Below are positions 45,088 through 54,593 of a stretch of 64,000 bases of DNA, in pieces (within the stretch, counting starts at the first letter, position 1; each line of letters begins with the position of its first letter). The stretch is from Pseudomonas umsongensis (GTDB lineage: Bacteria; Pseudomonadota; Gammaproteobacteria; Pseudomonadales; Pseudomonadaceae): positions 558,001 through 622,000 of the forward strand of contig NZ_NIWU01000001.1 in NCBI RefSeq assembly GCF_002236105.1. Reading direction: 5' to 3'. The notes under the pieces are model-generated. The model was not told the DNA's origin. It did not search any database and saw only the letters and a program-made list of their open reading frames with translations. The position numbers and the translations under genes were made by a program.

Positions 45088-45310
45088 GTAGGAGCGAGGC
45101 TTGCCCGCGAAGAACGATGACGCGGTGCAACAGGTACACCGCGGCGCCCGGTTCGCCGGCAAGCCTGGCTCCTACAGCGCGAAGAACGATGACGCGGTGC
45201 AACAGGTACACCGCGGCGCCCGGTTCGCCGGCAAGCCTGGCTCCTACAGCGCGAAGAACGATGACGCGGTGCAACAGGTACACCGCGGCGTCTGGTTCGC
45301 CGGCAAATCG
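45088..45310. repeat. 72-bp tandem REP array beside the RAYT gene
   Basis: After an opening CTGTAGGAGCGAGGCTTGCC, a 72-bp unit beginning GCGAAGAACGATGACGCGG occurs at 45107, 45179 and 45251. The first two copies are nearly identical and the third is truncated at about 45310. Each unit carries a REP half (GGTTCGCCGGCAAGCCTGGC, then TCCTACAG) and a spacer with a GCGGTG...CACCGC hairpin. The unit length is a multiple of three, so frames run through it, but no gene is supported. Confidence 0.9.
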
Positions 45311-45380
45311 GATCGCCGCAAAGCGGGCCTATACATGGGGAAGGTGGGGGCGCCGTGACGTAGCGACCCCGCCAGGTGAA

Positions 45381-47120
45381 TCAAAGCTTCGGCAACTGCC
45401 CGATGCGGCTCATCATCTCGGTCACGATTTGCAGGTCAAGCAGGAACTGCTCGGTGGTCTTGAACTCGTTGTCGTTGTGACCGGTGTATTTGACGTCCGG
45501 CATGGCCAGGCCGAATTGCACGCCGTTGGGCAGTTCGTGCACCGAGGTGGCGCCGGCGGAGGTGCCGAACTTGTGCTCCATGCCGAGGTTTTCGCTGGCC
45601 ACGGCGAGCAGGGCCTTGACCCATTCACCCTCGGGATTGCGGTACATCGGCTCGGCGATGGAGAAGTCGAAGGCCGGTATAATGTTGCTGTTCTTGCTCC
45701 AGGCATCCAGTTTCGTGGCGATTTCGGATTTCAGTACTTGCGGGGATTTGCCCTTCGGTACTCGCAGGTTGACTGCAAGCTTGAAGGTTTTGTCATCCAT
45801 CCCGACATAAGTCAGGGAGGTGGTGAGCGGGCCCATGAACTCATCGGCGAAACCCACTGCCAATTTACCCCCCAGGTAATCCAGCCCCCAGTTGTCGGCG
45901 GCGTAGCGGGCGGCGTCGGTGATGTGGTTGTGCTTGAGCGCGACCTTGCCGTCGAGGCTGTTGATGAAGTCCAGCATCCTCGCCACCGGGTTGATGCCGG
46001 ACTCGGGTTCGGAGGAGTGGGCGGACACACCAGTGACGGTCAGCATGACGTCATTGCCGACCACCTTGGCGGCGACGTCGAAGTTGCCACCATTGCGCAT
46101 GGCGTACTCTGTACCGGCCTTCTGCAGGCTGGCCGCCAGTTCTGCGGGATTGTCCGCCACCAGGGTGGCGACCGAGGTCGACGGAATCTGGTTGGTCGCC
46201 AGGCCGCCTGTCATCGCAGTGATTTCAGCGCCCTTGCCTTGAGCCTTGCGCTTGGCGAAGCTGGCCATGACCGTGCCGTAGCCTTTCTCGGCAATCACCA
46301 CCGGGTAGCCGCCATCCAGCGCCAGGTTGTAGTTGGGCGTCGGGTTGCGTTCGAAATAATAGGGGATGGCGTCGCCCGTGGTTTCTTCGGTGGTGTCTAC
46401 CAGCAGCTTGAAGTTCCTGGCCAGCGGCAGCTTCTCTTCCTTGATGACCTTCATGGCGTAGAGCGTGACCACGATGCCGTTCTTGTCATCTTCCGTACCC
46501 CGGCCATACATGCGATCGCCCACCAGGGTGACCTTGAATGGATCGAGACGGGTGCCATCCTGCAGCACCCAATTCTCTGGCGTCACCGGCACCACGTCGG
46601 CATGGGCGTGAATGCCGACGACTTCATCACCAGCGCCTTCCAGGGAAATTTCATAAACGCGGTTGTCGATGTTGCGAAAGCTCAGGTTGAACCCCTGGGC
46701 CAGGCCCTTGATCTTCTCGGCGATCTTGATGAACTCGGGATTGTCGTGTTGGGCAACGCCGTCCACGCGCACGGTCGGGATGGCTACCAGTTCACGCAGG
46801 GTTTGCGTAGCCGCGCTGCCGTATTTCACCCGTGTGTAGAGGCCAAGCAGGCGATAGATCTGGTTTTGCTGCTCAGGGGACAGTGTCTTGTTATCGAGGA
46901 AGGCACTGATGGCCGTGCCAAGATCGTCAGTCTTGGCGATATCGCGCTTGGCCAGGCTTTTCAGGAACTGGCGGAAATCCTTTACCGAGGTATCGCTGAA
47001 CGTCTTGAGGATGATCGCATTCTGTTGCGGGGTGATGTTGGCCTGTGCAGCGTTGGTGAACGAGGACAGGCTGGCGACCACCAGGGTAGCTGCGGCCAGG
47101 TGCTTGAGTGAAAAGTCCAT
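45381..47120 (-). CDS. Exported M20-family dipeptidase
   Basis: The 579-residue precursor has a signal peptide (1-24, ending TNAAQA) and the M20 metal-site motifs HAHADVVPV (first metal His and Asp), GRGTEDDKNGI, VDTTEETTGD (catalytic and metal Glu) and TGHNDNEF near the end. A lid/dimer domain lies between. It should cleave dipeptides or similar in the periplasm with two zinc ions. The ATG at 47120 was preferred because AAGGA directly abuts the ATG at 47132. It stands alone in its orientation group. Confidence 0.88.
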   Translation of the reverse strand: MDFSLKHLAAATLVVASLSSFTNAAQANITPQQNAIILKTFSDTSVKDFRQFLKSLAKRDIAKTDDLGTAISAFLDNKTLSPEQQNQIYRLLGLYTRVKYGSAATQTLRELVAIPTVRVDGVAQHDNPEFIKIAEKIKGLAQGFNLSFRNIDNRVYEISLEGAGDEVVGIHAHADVVPVTPENWVLQDGTRLDPFKVTLVGDRMYGRGTEDDKNGIVVTLYAMKVIKEEKLPLARNFKLLVDTTEETTGDAIPYYFERNPTPNYNLALDGGYPVVIAEKGYGTVMASFAKRKAQGKGAEITAMTGGLATNQIPSTSVATLVADNPAELAASLQKAGTEYAMRNGGNFDVAAKVVGNDVMLTVTGVSAHSSEPESGINPVARMLDFINSLDGKVALKHNHITDAARYAADNWGLDYLGGKLAVGFADEFMGPLTTSLTYVGMDDKTFKLAVNLRVPKGKSPQVLKSEIATKLDAWSKNSNIIPAFDFSIAEPMYRNPEGEWVKALLAVASENLGMEHKFGTSAGATSVHELPNGVQFGLAMPDVKYTGHNDNEFKTTEQFLLDLQIVTEMMSRIGQLPKL

Positions 47121-47308
47121 TGCTGGGGGCATTCCTTTGCAGGTGTCTTGTAGGAAATATCTGATCGTTAGATCAGAAACATCCGCAAGCTAACACTGCG
47201 AGGGAGAGGTGGGGAGCCCCTGAAGTGGGATCTGTCGCACAGAAATGCAAAAGCGGCGCAGATATGAAAACCGCGCATGACGAACCACCATCGCCCGCGA
47301 GACGGTTC

Positions 47309-49252
47309 CTACAGGGCCGTTTTTGTCCCACGTTTGCTGGTGCCTGCAGGCTTGCGCTTGGCCGGCTTGCGTTTGTTTTTCCAAGGCGTTGCACCGCGCC
47401 CGGCAGGGCTGGCGGGGCCGCTGATGGTGAGGCTCAGGCCGGCGCAGCGACTGACTTGCTTGCTCATCCAGGCAGCCTGTTTGGTGACGAACTCGTCCAG
47501 GCTCATTTCCCCGCTCTGCACCATGTCCAGGGCCTGTTCCCAGATGGCGGTGGTGCCCGGGTCGGCAATGGCCCGCGGTACCGCATCGATCAGGCTGAAA
47601 GCGGCCGGGGTCGCGGCAAGCGCCTTGCCGTTCTTGATCAGGTAACCACGGTCGAGCAGCCCCTGGATGATCGAGGCTCGAGTCGCTTCGGTGCCGATGC
47701 CGGTGGTGTCCTTGAGTTTTTGCTTGAGCAATGGATCTTCCACCAGTTTGGCGACGTTCTTCATGGCCTTGATCAGGTCGCCTTCGGTGAAGGGTTTGGG
47801 CGGTTGTGTCCAGAGGTCCTTGAGTTGCACGTCAGCCACCGCGCAATCAATGCCTTCCCTGAGGTTGGGCAGGGTTTGCGGCGCGGGTGCTTCGCGGCCC
47901 TTGGCGGGTGCAAGGGCTTCGGGCAAGGCGCGTTTCCAGCCAGGTTCGACGATTTGCTTGCCGACTGCACGCAAGGCCTCGCCAGCGCAATCGAAGTCGG
48001 CCTGGGTGCGGTCGAACTCGTGGTTGGGCAGGAACTGCGCCAGGTAACGGGCGCGGATCAAGGTGTAGACCGCGCGTTGCTTGCCTGCCAGGCGTTCGAG
48101 GTTTTTTGCCGCGGCGGTGGGAATGATGCCGTGGTGCGCGCTGACCTTGGCATCGTTCCAGGCCCGTGAACGACGCTGGGGTTCCAAATAATCGTGCAAG
48201 GCATTCAGTGCCGGGTCGGCCTGGCGTAGCGCCGCCAGGATGCCCGGTGCTTCGCTGTGCTGGCTGAGTGGCAAGTAGCCGCAGTCGCTACGCGGGTAGG
48301 TGATGACCTTGTGGGTTTCGTAGAGCGCCTGGGCGATGTCGAGGGTTTCCTGGGCACCGAGCCCGAGCTTTTTCGAGCAGACTTCCTGCAAGGTGCCGAG
48401 GTCGAATGGCAGCGGCGCCACTTCGCGCATCCGTTCGGTGCGCAGCTTGATGACCCTGGCGCTTGCGGCGGCAAGCATGGCCGCTGCCGCTCGTTGCGCC
48501 AGCGCCTGATTCAGGCAGCGATCCTGGTCGTCGCACACCTCGGAGGCGGCCCGCCATTGTGCCGTGAAGGCGGTGCCGTCGTGCAGCAACTGCACCTCGA
48601 CAGCCCAGTAGGGCACGGGCACGAAGGCAGCGATGCTGCGGTCGCGATCCACGACCAGGCGCAAGGTAGGCGTCTGCACCCGGCCGACCGGCAGGACACC
48701 CTGGTACCCGGACTGGCGTCCCAACAAGGTGAATAGCCGACTCATATTCATGCCGATCAGCCAGTCGGCCCGGGAGCGCCCCAGCGCCGAATGGTAAAGA
48801 CTGAAGGTCTGCGCACCGGGCTTGAGGGCGGCGAGGGCCTTGCGGATCGAGGCATCGTCCAGCGCCGACAGCCACAATCGCTGGATCGGGCCGCGATAGC
48901 GGCAATGCTCCACCAGTTCCCTGGCGATCATTTCGCCCTCGCGGTCGGCGTCGGTGGCAATGACCAGTTCGCGTGCTTCGCCGAGCAGGCGCTTGACCAC
49001 CTTGTATTGGCTGGCCGTGCGCGGCTTTACGGTCATCTTCCATTGGTCGGGAATGATCGGCAGGTCTGCCAGTACCCAGCGCTTGTAGCGCGCGTCATAG
49101 GCATCCGGGGGCGCGGTTTCCAAAAGGTGGCCGATGCACCAGGTCACTGTGACGTCCGTTCCCAGCCAGCAGCCGTCGCCACGTCGCCGCGCGCCGAGGA
49201 CGGCCGCAATGTCTTTGGCCTGGGAAGGTTTTTCACAGAGGTAAAGCCGCAT
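47309..49252 (-). CDS. topB: DNA topoisomerase III
   Basis: The 647-residue type IA topoisomerase has the Toprim domain (MRLYLCEKPSQAKDIAAVLG, then VIATDADREGEMIARELVEH with the DxDxE-like acidic cluster) and the catalytic Tyr in THKVITYPRSDCGYLP near 335. GRVQTPTL precedes it. The basic C-terminal tail (KNKRKPAKRKP) is rich in Lys. It decatenates DNA and resolves replication intermediates. The ATG at 49252 gives the usual start; one nine bases earlier is also possible. Confidence 0.95.
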   Translation of the reverse strand: MRLYLCEKPSQAKDIAAVLGARRRGDGCWLGTDVTVTWCIGHLLETAPPDAYDARYKRWVLADLPIIPDQWKMTVKPRTASQYKVVKRLLGEARELVIATDADREGEMIARELVEHCRYRGPIQRLWLSALDDASIRKALAALKPGAQTFSLYHSALGRSRADWLIGMNMSRLFTLLGRQSGYQGVLPVGRVQTPTLRLVVDRDRSIAAFVPVPYWAVEVQLLHDGTAFTAQWRAASEVCDDQDRCLNQALAQRAAAAMLAAASARVIKLRTERMREVAPLPFDLGTLQEVCSKKLGLGAQETLDIAQALYETHKVITYPRSDCGYLPLSQHSEAPGILAALRQADPALNALHDYLEPQRRSRAWNDAKVSAHHGIIPTAAAKNLERLAGKQRAVYTLIRARYLAQFLPNHEFDRTQADFDCAGEALRAVGKQIVEPGWKRALPEALAPAKGREAPAPQTLPNLREGIDCAVADVQLKDLWTQPPKPFTEGDLIKAMKNVAKLVEDPLLKQKLKDTTGIGTEATRASIIQGLLDRGYLIKNGKALAATPAAFSLIDAVPRAIADPGTTAIWEQALDMVQSGEMSLDEFVTKQAAWMSKQVSRCAGLSLTISGPASPAGRGATPWKNKRKPAKRKPAGTSKRGTKTAL

Positions 49253-49508
49253 AACCACCATCGTCGATCAATGTGAGCAAGTGCACAGGATGGCGTGAGA
49301 GGAGCGCGAGAGCAATCTTTATCTGTATGGATGTACAGTTTTTACGTTGCGTTTGATTGCGCAGGCCGTTTAGCTGTGAGGCCATCGTTATCGGGGAATC
49401 TGAGTTATACCTGATACGTCGTAGTCTCAGGTTTTGGGGTCGCTGCGCGGCCCATCGCGGGCAAGCCACGCTCCTGCAGGTCAATTTCTGTCATGAGGAT
49501 TGTTTTCC

Positions 49509-49877
49509 ATGAAAAGCTCCGGTCCCAGCCCTGTCATCACCATCGCCGAGCAGCCAGGCTGCCTGTTGGTGAAGTTCCACGGTATCCAGGTGGCTGCATC
49601 TTCACGTGCGTTGGTGCTATTGGAAGCCAATTACCCTCCGGTGTACTACGTCCCGCGAGAAGACATCGACGAGAAATATTTCGCCCGCACCGACCACACC
49701 AGCTATTGCCCGTACAAGGGCGATGCCAGCTATTTCAGTTTGCAGGTGCCGGGACATGAAGGGGCTAATGCGGTGTGGAGTTACGAGAATCCGAAAGTCT
49801 CGGTTGCACAGATACGCGAATACATGGCGTTTTATCCAGATCAGGTGAAATTTGAGCTCGTTGAACTCGACGAGTGA
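49509..49877 (+). CDS. DUF427 domain protein
   Basis: A 122-residue soluble protein with the DUF427 pattern: a LLEANYPPVYYVPREDID stretch near residue 40, then TSYCPYKGDASYFSL and the aromatic end NAVWSYENP...YMAFYPDQV. DUF427 proteins form a small beta-barrel and their role is unknown. The ATG at 49509 matches the common start. A REP pair follows directly and separates it from the convergent symporter gene. Confidence 0.88.
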   Translation: MKSSGPSPVITIAEQPGCLLVKFHGIQVAASSRALVLLEANYPPVYYVPREDIDEKYFARTDHTSYCPYKGDASYFSLQVPGHEGANAVWSYENPKVSVAQIREYMAFYPDQVKFELVELDE

Positions 49878-49892
49878 GTCGCCATTGCCATT

Positions 49893-49968
49893 AAAAGATC
49901 GCAGCCTGCGGCAGCTCCTACAGGGGAACGCATTCCAGGGTAGGAGTTGCCGAAGGCTGCGATCTTTT
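49893..49968. repeat. REP pair (AAAAGATCGCAG type)
   Basis: AAAAGATCGCAGCCTGCGGC (continuing AGCTCCTACAG) and its imperfect inverse ending GGCTGCGATCTTTT surround a 15-bp spacer, between two convergent genes. The same family occurs at 54504-54579. It could also act as a transcription terminator for both genes. Confidence 0.85.
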
Positions 49969-49977
49969 GATTTTCAA

Positions 49978-51600
49978 TCAGTTCTTATCCAGATCGACGT
50001 TACGTGTCTCTCGCAGGCACAACATCCCCACCACCAGGCTCACCCCGGTGATCAGCACCGGATACCACAGCCCATAGAAGATGTCGCCGGTGTACACCAC
50101 CAGGGCAAATGACACGGTCGGCAGGAAACCGCCGAACCAGCCATTACCGATGTGGTAGGGCAGGGACATCGAGGTGTAGCGGATACGGGTGGGGAACAGT
50201 TCGACCATCAGCGCCGCCAGCGGGCCGTAGCACATGGCGGAGATGATGATCAGCGCGACGATCAGGGCCACGATCATTGGTTTGTTGATCTGCTGCATGT
50301 CGGCCTGTTGTGGATAACCCGCCAGGGTCACCGCGCCACGCAGGGCGGCTTCGTCGAAACCGTCGATCTTCATGTCACCGACGCTGACCTGCACATCGCT
50401 GCCGGCCGGGGCTGCTGCGCTCTGGTACGGCAGGCCTTGCTTGACCAGGAAGGTCTTGACCTTGTCGCATGGGCTGTCGAATTTCGCCTTGCCTACCGGG
50501 TCGAACTGGAAGGTGCAGGTGGCCGGGTCCGCGAGCACGGTAATCGGCGCCTGGCGGCTGGCCTGGTCGATGGCCGGGTTGGCGTAGTGGGCCAGGGTCT
50601 TGAAGATCGGGAAGTACAACACGGTGGCGAGCAGCAGGCCCAGCATGAGTACCGGTTTGCGCCCGACCTTGTCCGATAGCCAGCCAAAGAAAATGAAGAA
50701 GGGTGCACCGATGGTCACACTGACGATCAGCAAACCGTTGGCCACTGCGGGGTCCATTTTCAGGAACTGGGTGAGGAAGAACAGCACATAGAACTGCGCA
50801 GCATAGAAGGTCACCGCTTGCCCGGCGTTGATGCTGAACAGGGCGATCAATACCACCTTGAGGTTTTCCCACTTGCCGAAGGAATCGCGGATCGGCGACT
50901 TGCAGAGTTTGCCTTCCTCTTTCATTTTCACGAACGCAGGCGACTCGTGCAGGCTCAGGCGAATCCAGGTCGAGATGCCCAGCAGGATGATCGAAAACAG
51001 AAACGGAATGCGCCAGCCCCAAACTTCGAACTGATCGCCCGTGAAATAGCGGCAACCCAGTACCACCAGCAGCGACAGCAACAGGCCCAGGGTGGCGGTG
51101 GACTGGATCCAGCTGGTGTGGAAGCCACGTTTGCCCATCGGCGCGTGCTCTGCCACGTAGGTCGCGGCGCCGCCATATTCACCACCCAGTGCCAGGCCCT
51201 GGAGCATGCGCAGCACCACGAGGATGATCGGCGCGGCGATGCCGATGCTCGCGTAATTGGGCAGCAGGCCGACGCAGAAGGTTGCCAGGCCCATCAGCAC
51301 GATGGTGGCGAGGAAGGTGTATTTGCGCCCGATCATGTCGCCCAACCGGCCGAACACCAGGGCGCCGAATGGCCTGACAATGAAGCCGGCGGCGAACGCC
51401 ATCAAGGCAAAGATGAACGCGGTGGTGTCGTTGACCCCGGCGAAGAACTGTTTGCTGATCACCGCCGCGAGGGCGCCGTAGAGGAAAAAGTCATACCACT
51501 CGAAAACCGTCCCGAGCGACGAGGCGAAGATGACTTTCTGGGTTTCCTGGCTGGTGCCCGCGCTACGCACGGCTTCCAGGGGCTGAACGTGTTCTGACAT
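49978..51600 (-). CDS. MHS-family (MFS) symporter with periplasmic insert
   Basis: The 540-residue transporter has MHS signatures SSLGTVFEWYDFFLYGALAA, FGRLGDMIGRKYTFL and LALGGEYGGAATYVAEHAPM, and twelve helices. Unlike most members (about 430-460 residues), about 85 residues are inserted between helices 8 and 9 (roughly 345-430), with two Cys (TCTFQFDPVG and SPCDKVKTF). They probably lie outside the membrane. The substrate is unknown; relatives take up organic acids. The ATG at 51600 follows GAGGG. It precedes the GMC oxidoreductase on the same strand only after a REPIN. Confidence 0.9.
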   Translation of the reverse strand: MSEHVQPLEAVRSAGTSQETQKVIFASSLGTVFEWYDFFLYGALAAVISKQFFAGVNDTTAFIFALMAFAAGFIVRPFGALVFGRLGDMIGRKYTFLATIVLMGLATFCVGLLPNYASIGIAAPIILVVLRMLQGLALGGEYGGAATYVAEHAPMGKRGFHTSWIQSTATLGLLLSLLVVLGCRYFTGDQFEVWGWRIPFLFSIILLGISTWIRLSLHESPAFVKMKEEGKLCKSPIRDSFGKWENLKVVLIALFSINAGQAVTFYAAQFYVLFFLTQFLKMDPAVANGLLIVSVTIGAPFFIFFGWLSDKVGRKPVLMLGLLLATVLYFPIFKTLAHYANPAIDQASRQAPITVLADPATCTFQFDPVGKAKFDSPCDKVKTFLVKQGLPYQSAAAPAGSDVQVSVGDMKIDGFDEAALRGAVTLAGYPQQADMQQINKPMIVALIVALIIISAMCYGPLAALMVELFPTRIRYTSMSLPYHIGNGWFGGFLPTVSFALVVYTGDIFYGLWYPVLITGVSLVVGMLCLRETRNVDLDKN

Positions 51601-51700
51601 ATCGGTATCCCTCACAGTGATTGTTTTTGTTGTTCCACTGTCGGCGCTTTCCTTGTGGGCGGGCGCCGCGTTTATCCATAAATCGGGGAGTACCCGTTAC

Positions 51701-51802
51701 CCGTAGGAGCGAGCATGCTCGCGATGCACCTGAGAGCACCGCGGGGTGTCAGGTTTCCAGCGTCATCGTTGACGGCCATCGCGAGCATGCTCGCTCCTAC
51801 AG
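51701..51802. repeat. REPIN (paired inverted REP elements)
   Basis: CGTAGGAGCGAGCATGCTCG pairs with CGAGCATGCTCGCTCCTACA across a 60-bp spacer. The spacer shares TCATCGTTGACG and CACCGCG with the REPIN at 30416-30517, so both belong to one recently moving family. Confidence 0.9.
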
Positions 51803-51816
51803 TGTCCGTGCAGGGT

Positions 51817-53463
51817 TCACGGGTGTGTGGCCAGTTCCTTTTCCGGGGTGAGGCTCCTTGTGTCGGGGTTGAGGATCAGTTGTGCAGCCTTCTCCGCGAT
51901 CATCAGCGTAGGCGAGCAGGTGTTGCCCGAGGTGATGCGCGGCATGATCGAGGCATCGGCGATGCGCAGGCCGGGAATGCCGTGCACGCGCAGTTCTGCA
52001 TCGACCACCGCGTCCGCGTCGTTGCCCATGCGGCAGGTGCCGACCGGATGGAAAATCGTCGTGCCGATCCGCGCGGCGGCTTCATGCAGCTGTTCTTCGC
52101 TCTGCAGGCTGTCGCCGGGCAGGTACTCGACCGGTTTGAACGCCCTCAGGGCCGGCGCGGCAACGATGCGCCGGGTCAGGCGGATGGCATCGGCGGCGAC
52201 CCGCAAGTCTTCCGGGTGGCTCAGGTAATTGGGCTGGATCAGCGGCGCTTGTTGTGGATCGGCAGAGCGGATCTGCACCGTGCCCCGGCTTTGCGGACGC
52301 AGATCGCAAACCGATGCGGTGAAGGCCGGGAAGGCGTGCAACGGCTCACCAAAGCGCTCCAGCGACAGCGGCTGCACGTGGTACTCGAGGTTGGCCGAGG
52401 TTTGCTCGGGCCCTGAACGCGCAAAGGCCCCCAACTGACTCGGCGCCATCGACAACGGACCGCTGCGGTCATACAGATAACGCAGGCCCATGCCCATCTT
52501 GCCCCACAGGCTGCCGGCGATTTGATTGAGCGTTCGGGCATTCTCCAGCTTGTAGATCAGCCGCAGTTGCAGGTGGTCCTGCAAGTTGCCGCCAACGCCG
52601 GACAGTTCATGGACTACACCGATGCCCAGGCGCTGCAGCAGTGGGCGAGGGCCGATGCCGGAACGCTGCAGGATGCTCGGTGAACCGACGGAACCGGCGC
52701 ACAGGACGATTTCCTTGCGCGCCTTGAAAGTCTTGGCCTGGCCCTGCCAGCGGGCGCTGACCGCCGAAGCACGAGCGTTTTCCAGCATTACGCGGTCGAC
52801 CTCGACACCGGTCAGCACCGTCAGGTTGGGGCGCTGGCGGATCGGTTTGAGAAAGGCCTTGGCTGCATTCCAGCGGATGCCCGCCTTCTGGTTGACCTGG
52901 AAATAGCCGCAACCTTCGTTATCGCCCTGGTTGAAGTCGTCGATGCTGGCGATGCCGCTTTGTTCGGCGGCGCTGCGAAAAGCATCCAGAATCGGCCAGG
53001 ACAGGCGCTGGCGTTCAACCCGCCAGTCGCCGCTGCCGCCGTGAAACGTTGATTCGCCGGCAAAATGGTTTTCGCTCTTCTTGAACAACGGCAGCACGTC
53101 TTGCCAACGCCAGCCAGGGTTGCCGTCAGCCGCCCAGCCATCGTAGTCGCCGGCCTGGCCGCGCATGTAGATCATGCCGTTGATCGACGAACATCCGCCC
53201 AGTACCTTGCCGCGTGGGTAACTCAGGGTACGACCTTGCAAGCCCGGTTGCGCCTCGGTCTTGAAGCACCAGTCGGTTCGCGGATTACCGATGCAGAACA
53301 GGTAGCCCACCGGGATGTGGATCCAGGCGTAATTGTCGCGACCGCCGGCTTCGAGCAGCAGCACGCGGTGTTGCGGGTTGGTCGACAGGCGATTGGCCAG
53401 TAAACAGCCGGCCGGCCCGGCCCCGACCACGATGTAGTCGTATTCATCAAGGGAAGCGTGCAT
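51817..53463 (-). CDS. GMC-family FAD oxidoreductase (choline dehydrogenase-like)
   Basis: The 548-residue enzyme has the N-terminal FAD motif YIVVGAGPAGCLLANRLS, the GMC signature GKVLGGCSSINGMIYMRGQA near 85, and the catalytic region TIFHPVGTCRMGNDADAV near 470. GNTCSPTLMIAEKAA follows. It oxidises an alcohol of unknown identity. The upstream LysR gene is divergent with a 120-bp intergenic region, so it probably controls this gene. Confidence 0.9.
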   Translation of the reverse strand: MHASLDEYDYIVVGAGPAGCLLANRLSTNPQHRVLLLEAGGRDNYAWIHIPVGYLFCIGNPRTDWCFKTEAQPGLQGRTLSYPRGKVLGGCSSINGMIYMRGQAGDYDGWAADGNPGWRWQDVLPLFKKSENHFAGESTFHGGSGDWRVERQRLSWPILDAFRSAAEQSGIASIDDFNQGDNEGCGYFQVNQKAGIRWNAAKAFLKPIRQRPNLTVLTGVEVDRVMLENARASAVSARWQGQAKTFKARKEIVLCAGSVGSPSILQRSGIGPRPLLQRLGIGVVHELSGVGGNLQDHLQLRLIYKLENARTLNQIAGSLWGKMGMGLRYLYDRSGPLSMAPSQLGAFARSGPEQTSANLEYHVQPLSLERFGEPLHAFPAFTASVCDLRPQSRGTVQIRSADPQQAPLIQPNYLSHPEDLRVAADAIRLTRRIVAAPALRAFKPVEYLPGDSLQSEEQLHEAAARIGTTIFHPVGTCRMGNDADAVVDAELRVHGIPGLRIADASIMPRITSGNTCSPTLMIAEKAAQLILNPDTRSLTPEKELATHP

Positions 53464-53583
53464 CCCTGACCTCGCTTGTTGTTCTTGTTGGGGACCATCC
53501 TAGTTGTTAGCTTTCGTTAAAAGAATGTTAGTTTTTACCCAGCTACTGTTCGTTTTTAAACAACGCTGACCAAGGGATGGACG

Positions 53584-54486
53584 ATGTTCGACTGGAATGA
53601 CCTGCGGTTCTTTCTCGAGCTACAGCGAAGCGGGCGTTTGCTCACTGCTGCGCGCCGTTTGAACACCACCCATGCCACCGTGGCGCGGCACATCGAGGCC
53701 GTTGAAAAGAACCTGGGCACCGCACTGTTCGTGCAGCATGCCCAGGGGTATGAGCTGACCCCGGCGGGCGAAGCATTGCTCAAGCACGCCGAGGCGATGG
53801 AGAACGTCGCGCTGCTGGCGCAGGAAGAAATCACCCAATCCACGGCGCCGCTGGGCAAGATCCGGGTGGGGGTGACGGAAGGGCTGGGCATCATGTTCCT
53901 TGCCAGCCGCATGAACGGACTGTTCGAGCGCTACCCCGGACTGGAAGTGGAGCTGGTGGCGGTGCCGCGCTTTGTCAGCATCCTCAACCGCGAGGCGGAA
54001 ATCAGCATCCACCTGGAACGCCCGGCCGCCGACATGCTGGTCACGCGCAAATTGGCGGACTATCGCCTGGCGCTCTACGCCAGCCAGGACTACCTCGACC
54101 GCTCCCCGGCGCTGCGCAATCGTGAAGACCTGGGGCGCCATGCCTGGATCGGCTACGTCGACGATTTGCTGTTCAGCCAGGAATTGATGTTCCTCAACAG
54201 CTTCTGCCGCAACCCGCAGGTGGTGTTCCACAGCACCAGCGTCATCGCCCAGCAACAGGCCGCGCGCGCAGGTCTTGGGATCGCCGTGCTGCCGTGCTAC
54301 ATGGCCAGTGCCGATCCTGGCCTTGTGCCGTTGCTCCCCCAGGAGAGCATCCTGCGTAGTTACTGGATCAGTACCCGTCGCGAGTTGCACAAGTCGGTGC
54401 GGTTGCGAGTGATGTGGGATTACGTGGTGGAGTTGTGCGAGAGTGAGCAGGATTTGTTGCTGGGCCCCAACCCTCCCGTGATTTAA
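53584..54486 (+). CDS. LysR-family transcriptional regulator
   Basis: The 300-residue protein has the N-terminal helix-turn-helix (WNDLRFFLELQRSGRLLTAA and AVEKNLGTALFVQHAQGYEL) and a LysR effector domain. It is divergent from the GMC oxidoreductase gene, the usual arrangement for a regulator and its target. The intergenic AT-rich GTTAGNTTTT repeats near 53503-53535 are candidate sites. The ATG at 53584 gives the standard N-terminus. Confidence 0.92.
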   Translation: MFDWNDLRFFLELQRSGRLLTAARRLNTTHATVARHIEAVEKNLGTALFVQHAQGYELTPAGEALLKHAEAMENVALLAQEEITQSTAPLGKIRVGVTEGLGIMFLASRMNGLFERYPGLEVELVAVPRFVSILNREAEISIHLERPAADMLVTRKLADYRLALYASQDYLDRSPALRNREDLGRHAWIGYVDDLLFSQELMFLNSFCRNPQVVFHSTSVIAQQQAARAGLGIAVLPCYMASADPGLVPLLPQESILRSYWISTRRELHKSVRLRVMWDYVVELCESEQDLLLGPNPPVI

Positions 54487-54503
54487 CGGTGCCTCGGATA
54501 CCA

Positions 54504-54579
54504 CTGTAGGAGCTGCCGCAGTCTGCGATCTTTTGATTTTTCAAGATCAAAAGATCGCAGACTGCGGCAGCTCCTACAG
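54504..54579. repeat. REP pair forming a long perfect hairpin
   Basis: CTGTAGGAGCTGCCGCAGTC (continuing TGCGATCTTTTGAT) is followed after a few bases by its inverse. The stem is about 34 bp with a loop of less than ten. It separates the convergent LysR and AlkD-like genes and may terminate both. Confidence 0.9.
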
Positions 54580-54593
54580 AGGGAGACCGTGTT

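Noticed and set aside
45107..45310. CRISPR-like regular repeats
   Set aside because: The units are directly tandem without variable spacers and contain REP sequences, so this is a REP array and not a CRISPR.
45117..47111. 664-residue plus-strand open frame
   Set aside because: It runs through the 72-bp repeats and opposite the M20 dipeptidase. Such frames arise from high third-position G+C in the real minus-strand gene, and the product resembles no family.
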